A stretch of DNA of 64,000 bases from an uncultured bacterium (lineage in GTDB: Bacteria > Cyanobacteriota > Vampirovibrionia > Gastranaerophilales > Gastranaerophilaceae). This document shows positions 46,920-56,235 of this stretch, one piece after another. The first letter of the stretch is position 1. Each line of letters opens with the position of its first letter. The position numbers and the translations under genes were made by a program. Below the pieces are notes generated by a model that was not told the origin of the DNA, did no database searches, and saw only the letters and a list, made by a program, of their open reading frames with translations. Where the stretch lies: the NCBI GenBank assembly GCA_950022495.1, contig CATLLJ010000009.1, forward strand, positions 29,070 through 93,069, written 5' to 3'.

Positions 46920-47007
46920 GTTTTATAAACAGAAATTTACAATTAACCTGTCGTGTATATACAGAAAAGTTAAATTGTAATAGAATGTTGCACAGAAGGG
47001 AGCAAAC

Positions 47008-49140
47008 ATGAAAAAATCATTAGCCACTATAGCAAAAGTATCATTAATCTTATGTTTACTCAACGGATATGCATTTGGAAATTTCAGAGAACACTTTGAC
47101 TTAGGTCAGAATTATATGCAAAACTATCAATATTCCAGTGCAATCACAGAATTTAAAAGTGCATTAAGAATAAATTATTTGGATAATTCTGCAAGAATAA
47201 ATCTGGTAAATGCTTATCTTGCAAGAGCATCTGAATATGGCAATAAAGATGGTGCCTGGGGAAAAGCTGCAGATGATTTCAGAAGTGCTCTATTTTATCT
47301 AACCTATTATCCTAAAAATAAAACCAATATTCAAAACTCTGCTGCGGTTATAAGTCAAGCTACACAAAATTTGGAAGTATGTTTAAACGCAACAAACTTT
47401 GACAGATCTGCACAAAATAGATTTAACACAGCTAAAAGACTTCGTGCAGAAGGCAATTTTGCAGCTGCAGCATACGAATTTAATCAGGCTTTAGGAAGCA
47501 AGGAACTACAGAAAAACAGTTTTGAACAAATCGGCGATATTATGAAGCTATTAGGAAATGAACCTAAAGCTGCTGAATATTACAAAAAAGCTGTTTCTGT
47601 TGATCCTGCAGACCTCAATTTAAGACTAACTTACGCCAAAATTTTAGATAATATTGGTGAATCTGATATAGCTTTAAATGAATACAGCTACGTTTTAGAA
47701 AAATCAACAACCGAAAACTCTGATATTTTATACACACTTGAAAAAACATTTGCTAAAAAAGTTAAAAACACACCGAATAACGGTAACTTGAACGCAAATA
47801 TGGGTGCTATTCTACAAAAAGAAGGACGATTTGATGAGGCTTTAACTTATTACAAACAAGCCGAAGCCTTAGATCCTTCCAACATAAACACAAGAATAAA
47901 TGTCGGAACTCTTTACCAGCAAAAAGGGGACTACAGAACCGCTATAAAAGCGTATGAATCTGTACTTATTCTATACCCGAACAATGTTAATGCAAATTAT
48001 TACAGGGCTCAATGCTATGATAAATTGGGCGATAATAAAATTGCTCAAGAAGCATATAAGAAAGTCATTGCACTTGATCCAAACATGGGAAATGTTATAA
48101 AAGAACAAATGGTTCAAAATGTCAAAAAAACAACATCTCCTCAACAATTTGTCGAATACGTAAATACAAATCTTGCGGATGCTAATCCTTCCAGTTACCT
48201 GTACGATTATGCAATAGAATTACATAAGGACGGCAAAATTGACAACGCCATTTATATGTATCAACAAGCAATTAAATCTAACGGAAGCAACCCTGAAATG
48301 TATGTTAACTTAGCCCTTGCACAAGCTCAAGGAAACGATTTTGACAATGCATTATCAACATTACAAACAGCTCAGGCAAAATTCCCTAAAGCAAAAAACA
48401 TTGCAGATACAACGAAAAATATATCTGAAATGAAGACAAATAATTTAATAACAAAAGCTGCAGATTACTATAATAAAAAAGATTATAAAAAAGCAATTTC
48501 AGTATACCAAAGTATAACGCCAAGCACTGTAGAAACTTTACTTGGCACCGCAAATTGTTATCAGGAACTAGGCGACAAAAAAAATGCAATTGAATACTTT
48601 AAAAAAGCATTTTCATTAAAACCTATGGACTCAGATATTGCGTATTACATTGCAGTATTATACGGAGAGCAGGAAGACTACAATTCTGCAAAAATATACT
48701 TACAAAAAGCAATTACACTAAACAAAAACAATCAGCAAGCCGTCGAATATCTTGCATCAATTGAAGAATCTGACAAATCAAATCTTCTGAATGACGCTAT
48801 TGCACTTTATGATGAAAATAGACTAGATGAAAGTTTAGTGAAATTCAATGAATTACTATCAAAAGACAAACAAAATTCATACGCATTATATTATCGTGGT
48901 ATGATTTATGATACAAAAGAACAACGAAATGAAGCAATTGCAGACTTAAAACAGGCATATAATTTAAATAAGGAATTCACTATTTGTAATTACCTAATTG
49001 CATCTGACTATGATGCCCTCGGGGAATATAAAGATGCCTACACATATTATACTGCTTACGCGAATTCAGAAGTTCAAGATGATGAATATAAGCAGTATGC
49101 AAAAGCTAGAGCCGAAGAACTAAAAGAATATGCAAAATAA
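47008..49140 (+). CDS. TPR-repeat exported protein
   Basis: Signal peptide; repeated A..YYKKAVSVDPADLNLRL / ALTYYKQAEALDPSNINTRINVGTLYQQKGDY. Confidence 0.9.
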   Translation: MKKSLATIAKVSLILCLLNGYAFGNFREHFDLGQNYMQNYQYSSAITEFKSALRINYLDNSARINLVNAYLARASEYGNKDGAWGKAADDFRSALFYLTYYPKNKTNIQNSAAVISQATQNLEVCLNATNFDRSAQNRFNTAKRLRAEGNFAAAAYEFNQALGSKELQKNSFEQIGDIMKLLGNEPKAAEYYKKAVSVDPADLNLRLTYAKILDNIGESDIALNEYSYVLEKSTTENSDILYTLEKTFAKKVKNTPNNGNLNANMGAILQKEGRFDEALTYYKQAEALDPSNINTRINVGTLYQQKGDYRTAIKAYESVLILYPNNVNANYYRAQCYDKLGDNKIAQEAYKKVIALDPNMGNVIKEQMVQNVKKTTSPQQFVEYVNTNLADANPSSYLYDYAIELHKDGKIDNAIYMYQQAIKSNGSNPEMYVNLALAQAQGNDFDNALSTLQTAQAKFPKAKNIADTTKNISEMKTNNLITKAADYYNKKDYKKAISVYQSITPSTVETLLGTANCYQELGDKKNAIEYFKKAFSLKPMDSDIAYYIAVLYGEQEDYNSAKIYLQKAITLNKNNQQAVEYLASIEESDKSNLLNDAIALYDENRLDESLVKFNELLSKDKQNSYALYYRGMIYDTKEQRNEAIADLKQAYNLNKEFTICNYLIASDYDALGEYKDAYTYYTAYANSEVQDDEYKQYAKARAEELKEYAK

Positions 49141-50107
49141 TGAAAAAGTAAAACAGTTAATTCAAAGTAAAGTATCACTTGCCCCGATGGCAGGTATTAC
49201 AGACTATGTATTACGCTCACTTGTTAGAAAATATTCTCCTGAATGTCTTTTAACAACCGAAATGATTAGTTCTGAATTTTTAGCACAAAATGTACAGACT
49301 GAAATTACTAAACTGGATACAAATCACCACCCGATTGTGTATCAAATTTGCGGACACAAACCTCATTTAATGAAATATTCAGCAGAATACTTATCTCAAT
49401 TTGCAGATATGCTTGACATTAATATGGGCTGTCCTGTAAATAAAGTCGTTAAAGGGCAAGATGGTTCAGCACTTATGAGAAATCCAGCTCTTGCGGCAGA
49501 CTTAGTAAAAGCAGTAAAAGAAGGAACTGATAAGCCTGTCAGTGTTAAGTTTCGACTTGGATATACCGCTAATGAGATGAATTATGTAGAATTTGGACAG
49601 CAAATGCAAGAAGCCGGAGCTGATTTTATTACAATTCATGCAAGAACCAGAGCTCAATTTTACTCAGGAACCGCAGATTGGAAAAAGATAAAAGAATTGA
49701 AAGAAAACGTAGATATTCCTGTCTTTGCAAATGGAGATATAACATCAATTGACTCGGCAATACAATGTTTAGAAGAATCTAAAGCCGATGGGGTTGCTAT
49801 AGGAAGAGGAGTTCTTGGAGATCCTACATTAATTGGAAGAGTTGCACATTATTTTAAAACCGGAGAAAAATTACCAGTTCCGAATCTATATGAAAAATTA
49901 GATATGATGAAAACTCATTTAGATGAAGAAATCAAGCTACGTGGAGAAAGTGTTGCTATAAAATTTTTCCGAAAATTTTATCCGTTTTATATTGCAGGGA
50001 TAAGAAATGCATCTAAAATCCGAGGTGTAATGGTTCTGGAAGAGGATTACAACAAAATTCTCGAATATATTGATTATATCAAAAAAGAAAATCTGCAGAC
50101 TGTTTAA
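49130..50107 (+). CDS. dus: tRNA-dihydrouridine synthase (DusB-like)
   Basis: LAPMAGITDYVLRSLVRKY, DINMGCPVNKVVKGQDGSALMRNP, FRLGY, TIHARTRAQFYSGTADW, VFANGDI, GVAIGRGVLGDP. Confidence 0.96.
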   Translation: MQNNEKVKQLIQSKVSLAPMAGITDYVLRSLVRKYSPECLLTTEMISSEFLAQNVQTEITKLDTNHHPIVYQICGHKPHLMKYSAEYLSQFADMLDINMGCPVNKVVKGQDGSALMRNPALAADLVKAVKEGTDKPVSVKFRLGYTANEMNYVEFGQQMQEAGADFITIHARTRAQFYSGTADWKKIKELKENVDIPVFANGDITSIDSAIQCLEESKADGVAIGRGVLGDPTLIGRVAHYFKTGEKLPVPNLYEKLDMMKTHLDEEIKLRGESVAIKFFRKFYPFYIAGIRNASKIRGVMVLEEDYNKILEYIDYIKKENLQTV

Positions 50108-50144
50108 AGTTTAAACATAATATATGCTATCGGCAGGTAGCCTA

Positions 50145-50267
50145 TTTCTTTTCTTTTGATTGCGACGCAAAGCGGATTGTGAGCAGAGGCTGAAAGAATG
50201 GGCGTTGAGCCCAGACTGCAATGCCGTTTAATGCGAACAACCAAGTAAAGGCGGAAAGAAAAGAAAA
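50145..50267. repeat. Candidate MITE-like/structured intergenic element flanked by 13-bp inverted repeats
   Basis: TTTCTTTTCTTTT (50145-50157) and AAAGAAAAGAAAA (50255-50267); interior noticeably more GC-rich than flanks. Confidence 0.5.
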
Positions 50268-50395
50268 CACGCTTGATAAAATGGCTCGAATTATCGGAAA
50301 CTACGTTTCCGAACCTTCCTTTAGTCTATGGGGGTTCGGGGGCTAAGCCCCTGATGACTCGTTTCATTTGGTCGCGTTTTTCTCTTTCTGGGGTT

Positions 50396-50438
50396 GGGTA
50401 TCTTTCTCTTTTACTCGCAATAAAAGAGAAAGATACCC
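50396..50438. repeat. Perfect 17-bp inverted repeat (long hairpin)
   Basis: GGGTATCTTTCTCTTTT-actcgcaat-AAAAGAGAAAGATACCC. Confidence 0.85.
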
Positions 50439-50515
50439 TAGAATGTTTTAATAACATATATTATGACAAATATTTAAACCTTGATATTATGCAAAAAACT
50501 GTTATAATAACTTGT

Positions 50516-51133
50516 ATGAGAGCACTTATATTATTTTTAGCTATAATTTCATTTATTGGATTAAACTCAAACCTCGCATTCGCCGAAGAATTAACAAATA
50601 TTCAATTAGAAATGCGAGAATATGACGAGATAACACTGCCTGCCGGGACATTCATACCTGTTATAAACCTACAGGAAATTTCCACAGAAACCTGCCCTGA
50701 AGGTTATAAGGTCAAATTTATTGCAACAAATGATTTATTTATGTACGAAACAAATATTATACCGCGGAATTCCGAATTCTACGGCTATATTGAACAAATT
50801 CATGAACCTGTTATTGGAACAAATGCATCAATGAAAGTTAAAATAACTAAATTGGTGATGAATGATGGATTTGAAATTCCAATACGAGGTTATCTGTATA
50901 CTTCAAACGGGAATCTTATTGGCGGAGAACTAACCGAACCGGCAGAATGGGTAAAAATGCCGCACTACCAGAGCAAATTTCAAGGAATTTCCTGGAATCA
51001 CAGAGCCGCAACTCTTCAAATTAGACCGGGAGGAAAACGCTCAATGGGAAAACATACAAAAATTTCAACAGGTGAACAACAGATTATCATCCTAACGGCT
51101 CCTGCTTCAATAACACATACCCTGACAGATTAA
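50516..51133 (+). CDS. Hypothetical exported protein (start corrected to 50516)
   Basis: MRALILFLAIISFIGLNSNLAFAEE signal peptide; upstream ORF extension runs through a repeat/hairpin region. Confidence 0.65.
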   Translation: MRALILFLAIISFIGLNSNLAFAEELTNIQLEMREYDEITLPAGTFIPVINLQEISTETCPEGYKVKFIATNDLFMYETNIIPRNSEFYGYIEQIHEPVIGTNASMKVKITKLVMNDGFEIPIRGYLYTSNGNLIGGELTEPAEWVKMPHYQSKFQGISWNHRAATLQIRPGGKRSMGKHTKISTGEQQIIILTAPASITHTLTD

Positions 51134-51209
51134 ACATTAAACATTTGACAAAATACTAAAATCAGGTAAAATTATATTGGAGATAATATTAGGGAGAAGG
51201 GATATATTA

Positions 51210-51944
51210 ATGAATAAATTTATAATAATATCAGTGTTACTTTTAAGTTCTGGTTGTGCTTTTGCATCAACAAACTTTTCTTACCAGCAAAATTCTCCAA
51301 ATACAGGATTTCAACCTGTGTATAATACAGAAAATTACCAGTTGAATAATAACACATTAAAAGGCAGAATTGTAACTGTTCCGGCAGGGCAAACCTTTAA
51401 GGCTGTTTTTATGGCTCCGTTAAGTTCTCAAACTGCTTATAACGGACAAAATATAACCCTTGCAATCGGTTCAGACTTTTATTATAACGGAAATCTTATT
51501 GCACCATCCGGAAGCTCTGTAACCGGTACTGTTATTGAAGCCTCAAAAGCAAAACATGGCACTCTGAACGGAAAACTAACACTTAGGTTCACTCAAATAA
51601 TGACACCATCAGGTGTAAATATCCCAATATCCGCAATTATTAAAACTGATGATAATACGGGAACTCTTATGGGCGGCACTAAACTGGATGTTGCAACCGA
51701 ATATACAAAAGATATTGCAATTGGTGCCGGAACAGGAGCCGTAATCGGTACGATTGCAGGACCGTTATCCGGAGGAAGTGTCGGACGCGGAGCTGCTCTT
51801 ATGACCGCAGTTGGAGCCGGCGGCGGCTTAGTCAAATCTATTTGGGATAAAGGCTCAGATGTTGAAATACCGGCAAATGCAGGTATTGAGTTAATTTTAA
51901 CTCAACCAATTACTGTTAATCCATCAAATGTGGAAAACTGGTAA
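51210..51944 (+). CDS. Exported protein, TrbI-like/glycine-zipper-like (start corrected to 51210)
   Basis: MNKFIIISVLLLSSGCAFA; DIAIGAGTGAVIGTIAGPLSGGSVGRGAALMTAVGAGGGLV. Confidence 0.65.
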   Translation: MNKFIIISVLLLSSGCAFASTNFSYQQNSPNTGFQPVYNTENYQLNNNTLKGRIVTVPAGQTFKAVFMAPLSSQTAYNGQNITLAIGSDFYYNGNLIAPSGSSVTGTVIEASKAKHGTLNGKLTLRFTQIMTPSGVNIPISAIIKTDDNTGTLMGGTKLDVATEYTKDIAIGAGTGAVIGTIAGPLSGGSVGRGAALMTAVGAGGGLVKSIWDKGSDVEIPANAGIELILTQPITVNPSNVENW

Positions 51945-52005
51945 TATGGGCGATAATTTTAAATATTATTTAAATTAAAATTATTAACGAATATTAGAAG
52001 ATTAT

Positions 52006-53250
52006 TTGTTGTTAGGGAATAAAATGTCAATATTAGGAAAATACACAGAAAATATAAATAACAGAGATTATCAAAAACAATCACACACAGGTTCAGATAA
52101 TTTTACCATGCCAGCCGTCACAAGAGAAGATAAAGAATCAATCTCTTTAAAAAAAGGGGTGGCAATATCTGCAATATTACATCCGGCAACATTGCTTTTA
52201 ATCTGGTGTATTGTTATTATTCTAGCTATCTTAGGAATAAATCTTGATTGGTTTAGCAAACCAAAACCAAAAGTTAAAGATATTGAATTTGTGTTGGTTG
52301 ATAAGGAACAAACACCTCTTGATAAAAACACCCGTTACAGAGCAGATAAAAACTCAAGAACAGGTGGGATAAATGATCCTAAAAAACCAGTTTCAATGCC
52401 GTCTGCAACTCCTGCAGCACAGCCAAAACCAGCTGCGTCATCACCATCACCTGCTCCTAAAAAGACTGTAATGGAAAAAATCACACAAAGTGTTACTCCT
52501 AAAAAAACACCACAAGCTCAACACACAACAACACAAAAGAACGTACAACCTGCACCAACAGTATCAAAAGCGGTGCCTAAACCGGAATTGGCAAAACCTC
52601 ATCCGCCTACAGCAAGACCATCTGTAAAACCTCCAATGACACCAAAAGCAATTTCAAGACCATCAACTTCACCATTCAAAGTTCCTGTACCTCCAGGGGG
52701 AACTAAGGCTGGTCAATATGCAACAGGTCCGATTAGCGGTTCAGGTTCTTCTAATAACGGAGGAAGCAAAGGCGGAGGAACATATTCACCAAATCCATCA
52801 CTAGCTCCTGTTGGCAGCGGTTCAGGTAACAAACTTGCAAAAGGAACAGGGTCTGGAACTGGTACCGGCTCAGGTGCTCATGGTTCAGGCTCAGGATCCG
52901 GCGGAGGAAATCCGGGTGGTGGCGGAGGTCGCCCAGGTATAGACGCAATCAGAGAACCTGATTTTGGTCCATACATGAGAGAACTCCAAAGAAGAATTAA
53001 AATGAACTGGGAACCGCCTAAAGGCAACGAAAGCAAACGTGTAGTTCTATTATTTAAAATTGCTAAAGACGGAAGATTACTATCCTGCAGCGTATTTAAA
53101 TCTTCAGGACTTCAAAATGCAGATAATGCAGCACTAAATGCAGTACGTTTATCTGCACCGTTCAGACCGCTTCCGGCAGACTATAAAGGTGCAAGTATAG
53201 ATATTCAATTTACGTTTGATTATAACGTATTTGGAGCAACAAAATATTAA
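52006..53250 (+). CDS. TonB/TolA-family energy transducer with P/K- and G/S-rich linker
   Basis: Single TM, Pro/Lys-rich region, Gly/Ser repeats, C-terminal PYMRELQRRIKMNWEPPKGNESKRVVLLFKIAKDGRLLSCSVFKSSG. Confidence 0.85.
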   Translation: MLLGNKMSILGKYTENINNRDYQKQSHTGSDNFTMPAVTREDKESISLKKGVAISAILHPATLLLIWCIVIILAILGINLDWFSKPKPKVKDIEFVLVDKEQTPLDKNTRYRADKNSRTGGINDPKKPVSMPSATPAAQPKPAASSPSPAPKKTVMEKITQSVTPKKTPQAQHTTTQKNVQPAPTVSKAVPKPELAKPHPPTARPSVKPPMTPKAISRPSTSPFKVPVPPGGTKAGQYATGPISGSGSSNNGGSKGGGTYSPNPSLAPVGSGSGNKLAKGTGSGTGTGSGAHGSGSGSGGGNPGGGGGRPGIDAIREPDFGPYMRELQRRIKMNWEPPKGNESKRVVLLFKIAKDGRLLSCSVFKSSGLQNADNAALNAVRLSAPFRPLPADYKGASIDIQFTFDYNVFGATKY

Positions 53251-53289
53251 AATTAGTTAGAGTTACGACATAAAAAGAGGATAAAAACT

Positions 53290-53937
53290 ATGGAATTATT
53301 ATTAGATTCAATTAAAATGGACTGGCCGGTACTATTACCAATATTCCTATGCTCAATCTTAGTATTAGGAGTTGTTATCAGCAAATGGTCATTCTATCAA
53401 AAAAACCAACGTGATATCACTATTTATATGAGAGAATTAAATAGAGAATTATCAAACAATGACTTAGCAGCAGCTCAAAACATTGCAGTAAGATGCGGCG
53501 GTGTTATCGGAGAAGTAATCGAAGAAGCTGTAAGAATTTTTTCTGAACAAAAGAGCGGATTTTCAAGATCATTTGATATTTCTGCGGCATTAGCAACAAG
53601 AAAATTAGAAAGCCATTTAACCATACTTGGTACAATCGGCGGTGTTGCTCCATTTTTGGGTTTGTTTGGTACAGTTGTAAGAATTCTGTTAACATTTAAT
53701 ATCTTAGCTGATTCAGGTAATCAGGCGGCAACAGTAGCTTCCGGTATAGGTTCAGCATTGATTGCTACAGCATTCGGTCTTGGTGTTGCAATTGTTGCGG
53801 TAATTTTCTTTAACTCATTCCAATCAATTGTTAAACATTACGAAGATGATTTCCAACTAATCAAATTGTTATTCTTAAGCTTCGTAGATTCAGAAGATTC
53901 ACAATCAAAATATTCATCTTCAAAAGTTAACTTATAA
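53290..53937 (+). CDS. exbB: MotA/TolQ/ExbB proton channel family protein
   Basis: LESHLTILGTIGGVAPFLGLFGTVVRILLTF; VASGIGSALIATAFGLGVAIVAVIFFN. Confidence 0.93.
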   Translation: MELLLDSIKMDWPVLLPIFLCSILVLGVVISKWSFYQKNQRDITIYMRELNRELSNNDLAAAQNIAVRCGGVIGEVIEEAVRIFSEQKSGFSRSFDISAALATRKLESHLTILGTIGGVAPFLGLFGTVVRILLTFNILADSGNQAATVASGIGSALIATAFGLGVAIVAVIFFNSFQSIVKHYEDDFQLIKLLFLSFVDSEDSQSKYSSSKVNL

Positions 53938-53953
53938 TAACAGGTAAACTAAA

Positions 53954-54424
53954 ATGGCATTCAGTACTAATAAAAAACAAAAATTATTTACAGAAATCAA
54001 TATAACACCACTAACAGATATTTTTCTTGTATTGTTAATCATTATGATGGTTGTAGCTCCATCATTCCAATCAATGGACAATGCGGTAGATGTTCCGGAA
54101 GTTAACAACGGTGTAAATATTGAAGATGCAAAAGTTACGATATCAGTTACGCAGGATGGTGCGATGTATGTTAACGGGGAACCAATTTCTGCAACAAACT
54201 TAACAGACAAACTTATTGCAGCAAAAGAAGGTATTGAAAAACCTGAAGTTATAGTTAAAGCTGACAAAAACATTAAAAGTTCAAAAATAATGGACATTAT
54301 GAATGCAGCACAGGATGCTGAATATCAAAAACTTGTTGTTGCAGGTGAACCATTAAACAAAAAAGAACAAAAACAGCTTGAGGAAGAAGCACAAAGAGTT
54401 AATATTCCTCAGGATGGAGAATAA
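53954..54424 (+). CDS. exbD: ExbD/TolR family protein (copy 1)
   Basis: FTEINITPLTDIFLVLLIIMMVVAPSFQ. Confidence 0.92.
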   Translation: MAFSTNKKQKLFTEINITPLTDIFLVLLIIMMVVAPSFQSMDNAVDVPEVNNGVNIEDAKVTISVTQDGAMYVNGEPISATNLTDKLIAAKEGIEKPEVIVKADKNIKSSKIMDIMNAAQDAEYQKLVVAGEPLNKKEQKQLEEEAQRVNIPQDGE

Positions 54425-54426
54425 AT

Positions 54427-54810
54427 ATGAGAGAAACATTTAACGAAATCAATATAACACCATTAACAGATATCTTTCTTGTATTGTTAATCATTATGAT
54501 GGTTATAGCTCCACTACTAGACCAGCAGGGTATCAGCTTAACTGTACCGGAAAATGTTGAACAATCACAGATGAATGATAAAGAATCTAAGATATTAACT
54601 GTAATGGTAACAAAAAATAATAAATACTATATTAACAATGAAGAAATTCCAGTTGATAGTCTTGGAACAATTTTAAGTCAAGAGATAAAAAATTATCCTG
54701 ATGGACTTTTAATTGAAACAGACGGAGATGCAACCCACGGAGCTGTGGTTACCTTGATGGATAAAGCCAGATATGCAGGGGTAAAAGCAATTTCATTAGA
54801 CAGAATGTAA
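54427..54810 (+). CDS. exbD: ExbD/TolR family protein (copy 2)
   Basis: FNEINITPLTDIFLVLLIIMMVIAPLLDQQGISLTVPE. Confidence 0.92.
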   Translation: MRETFNEINITPLTDIFLVLLIIMMVIAPLLDQQGISLTVPENVEQSQMNDKESKILTVMVTKNNKYYINNEEIPVDSLGTILSQEIKNYPDGLLIETDGDATHGAVVTLMDKARYAGVKAISLDRM

Positions 54811-54840
54811 TATTACATATAATTTCATAGTTTTAGAAAT

Positions 54841-54870
54841 AGAGATTACCGTTTGTAATCTCTATCTTTT
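54841..54870 (+). terminator. Terminator after exbD2
   Basis: AGAGATTAC-cgttt-GTAATCTCT followed by atctttt. Confidence 0.7.
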
Positions 54871-54880
54871 AGCAAAAAAA

Positions 54881-54902
54881 AACGACTTTTTTATAAGTCG
54901 TT
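54881..54902 (-). terminator. Terminator for the minus-strand gene 54984-56099
   Basis: AACGACTT...AAGTCGTT with T run on the minus strand. Confidence 0.7.
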
Positions 54903-54983
54903 GGAAAATCAATAGGAAAAAAGGAAAGGAAATTTTTATATACTATGACTTAATAAGTCATTAGTTTAAATTTATTTCAAAAA

Positions 54984-56099
54984 CTATGCATTAAATGTTT
55001 TGAATGAAGATTCAACGTTTTTAGAAATAACTTTTTTAACTGATTCTAATTCTGTTGAAATAGCGTTTTCTTCAGTATCAAGCTGTTTCAAACGTAATTC
55101 TAAATCTTTATCTTGAGTTTGAATAATTGAGATTTTTGAATTGATTGCTTGAATTTCTTGATCATATTTTGATTTGTCATAGTTATATTGATTCATTGCA
55201 TCATTATAAGCATTATCGTCACTTACTGTTGTTGCGTCTAAGTTATGTTCAATACCAACTAGGTTTCCATTTTCGTCTTTTCTAAATTGAAGAATTCCGT
55301 TTTCGTCAACATAAGTATCACAAATAAATATTTTCATGTAACGACCGCTTGAATCTTTTTCAACAGTTGCTCTAGCATTTCTAATTTCTTGAGTATCCAT
55401 TGTTTGACCGTAAGTATAAGACTTAATTGTAGACAATGAAGACATTGAATCTGAACTGTAGTCTGCTTCTTTTACTTGTTTTGTATTGTAGAATACAGGT
55501 TCATAAGCACCGGTTGAAGAATTTTTTTGATATCTTACTAACCAGTCAGTATCTTTGTATTTTTCTTTCAACATTTTTGCATATTGAGCTTCAACAGCTA
55601 AGGCATCTTTTAATTGCTCATCCTCTAAAGTTGATAAATAAGGATCAGCTTTAGCTGCAGCGATAATCGTTTTATCTAATTCTTCATTGTTTTCAGCTCC
55701 AAGAATTGTATCATTTAAGGTTCTTAATTTGGAAGAACCGATAGAATATTCATAGTTTGGATCTTGACCTTTTCTTGTTACGATAACATTACCGTTTGAT
55801 ACAACAGAATCAACTTGAGTTGAACGAGTATAGTTAAGAATATAATAACCATCTTTAGTTGCAATTAAAGAATTAATTGTATTCTTTTCTGAACCATCAG
55901 TAAATGTATATGTAGTCTTTGTATAATCTGCACTTGATGGTGGAGTAGGAACAGACATATTTGTTAAACGGCTATAGTAACTAGCTGTTTCATTAGACAA
56001 AGTAGTTCTTTGTTGGTTAATCTGTTGTCCTTCATATTCAACGTTAGTTTTTCTAGCTGTTAAACTTAAAAATCTTGCTTGTGATGCACTCATTCCCAT
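54984..56099 (-). CDS. Hypothetical protein with coiled-coil C-terminus (MGMSASQARFLSLTARKTNVEYEGQQINQQR N-terminus)
   Basis: Long ORF with clear RBS-side start; recognisable N-terminal motif. Confidence 0.7.
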   Translation of the reverse strand: MGMSASQARFLSLTARKTNVEYEGQQINQQRTTLSNETASYYSRLTNMSVPTPPSSADYTKTTYTFTDGSEKNTINSLIATKDGYYILNYTRSTQVDSVVSNGNVIVTRKGQDPNYEYSIGSSKLRTLNDTILGAENNEELDKTIIAAAKADPYLSTLEDEQLKDALAVEAQYAKMLKEKYKDTDWLVRYQKNSSTGAYEPVFYNTKQVKEADYSSDSMSSLSTIKSYTYGQTMDTQEIRNARATVEKDSSGRYMKIFICDTYVDENGILQFRKDENGNLVGIEHNLDATTVSDDNAYNDAMNQYNYDKSKYDQEIQAINSKISIIQTQDKDLELRLKQLDTEENAISTELESVKKVISKNVESSFKTFNA

Positions 56100-56167
56100 G
56101 ATGGTGTCCCTTTCAACTTATTTCCTTATGGTATGTATATCGGCATACAAATTAGATTTCTTTAAAA

Positions 56168-56210
56168 AATCAGCCTTTATTTTAACAATTGTTAACAATA
56201 AAGGCTGAAA
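56168..56210 (-). terminator. Hairpin/terminator downstream of kdtA
   Basis: TCAGCCTTTATT..AATAAAGGCTGA with inner TTAACAATTGTTAA. Confidence 0.65.
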
Positions 56211-56235
56211 TCTAACTATATTACGAAATTATTAT

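Noticed and set aside
50273-50515. N-terminal extension of ORF 50273-51133
   Set aside because: The extension runs through hairpin/repeat DNA; a good signal peptide starts at 50516, so the extension is probably not translated.
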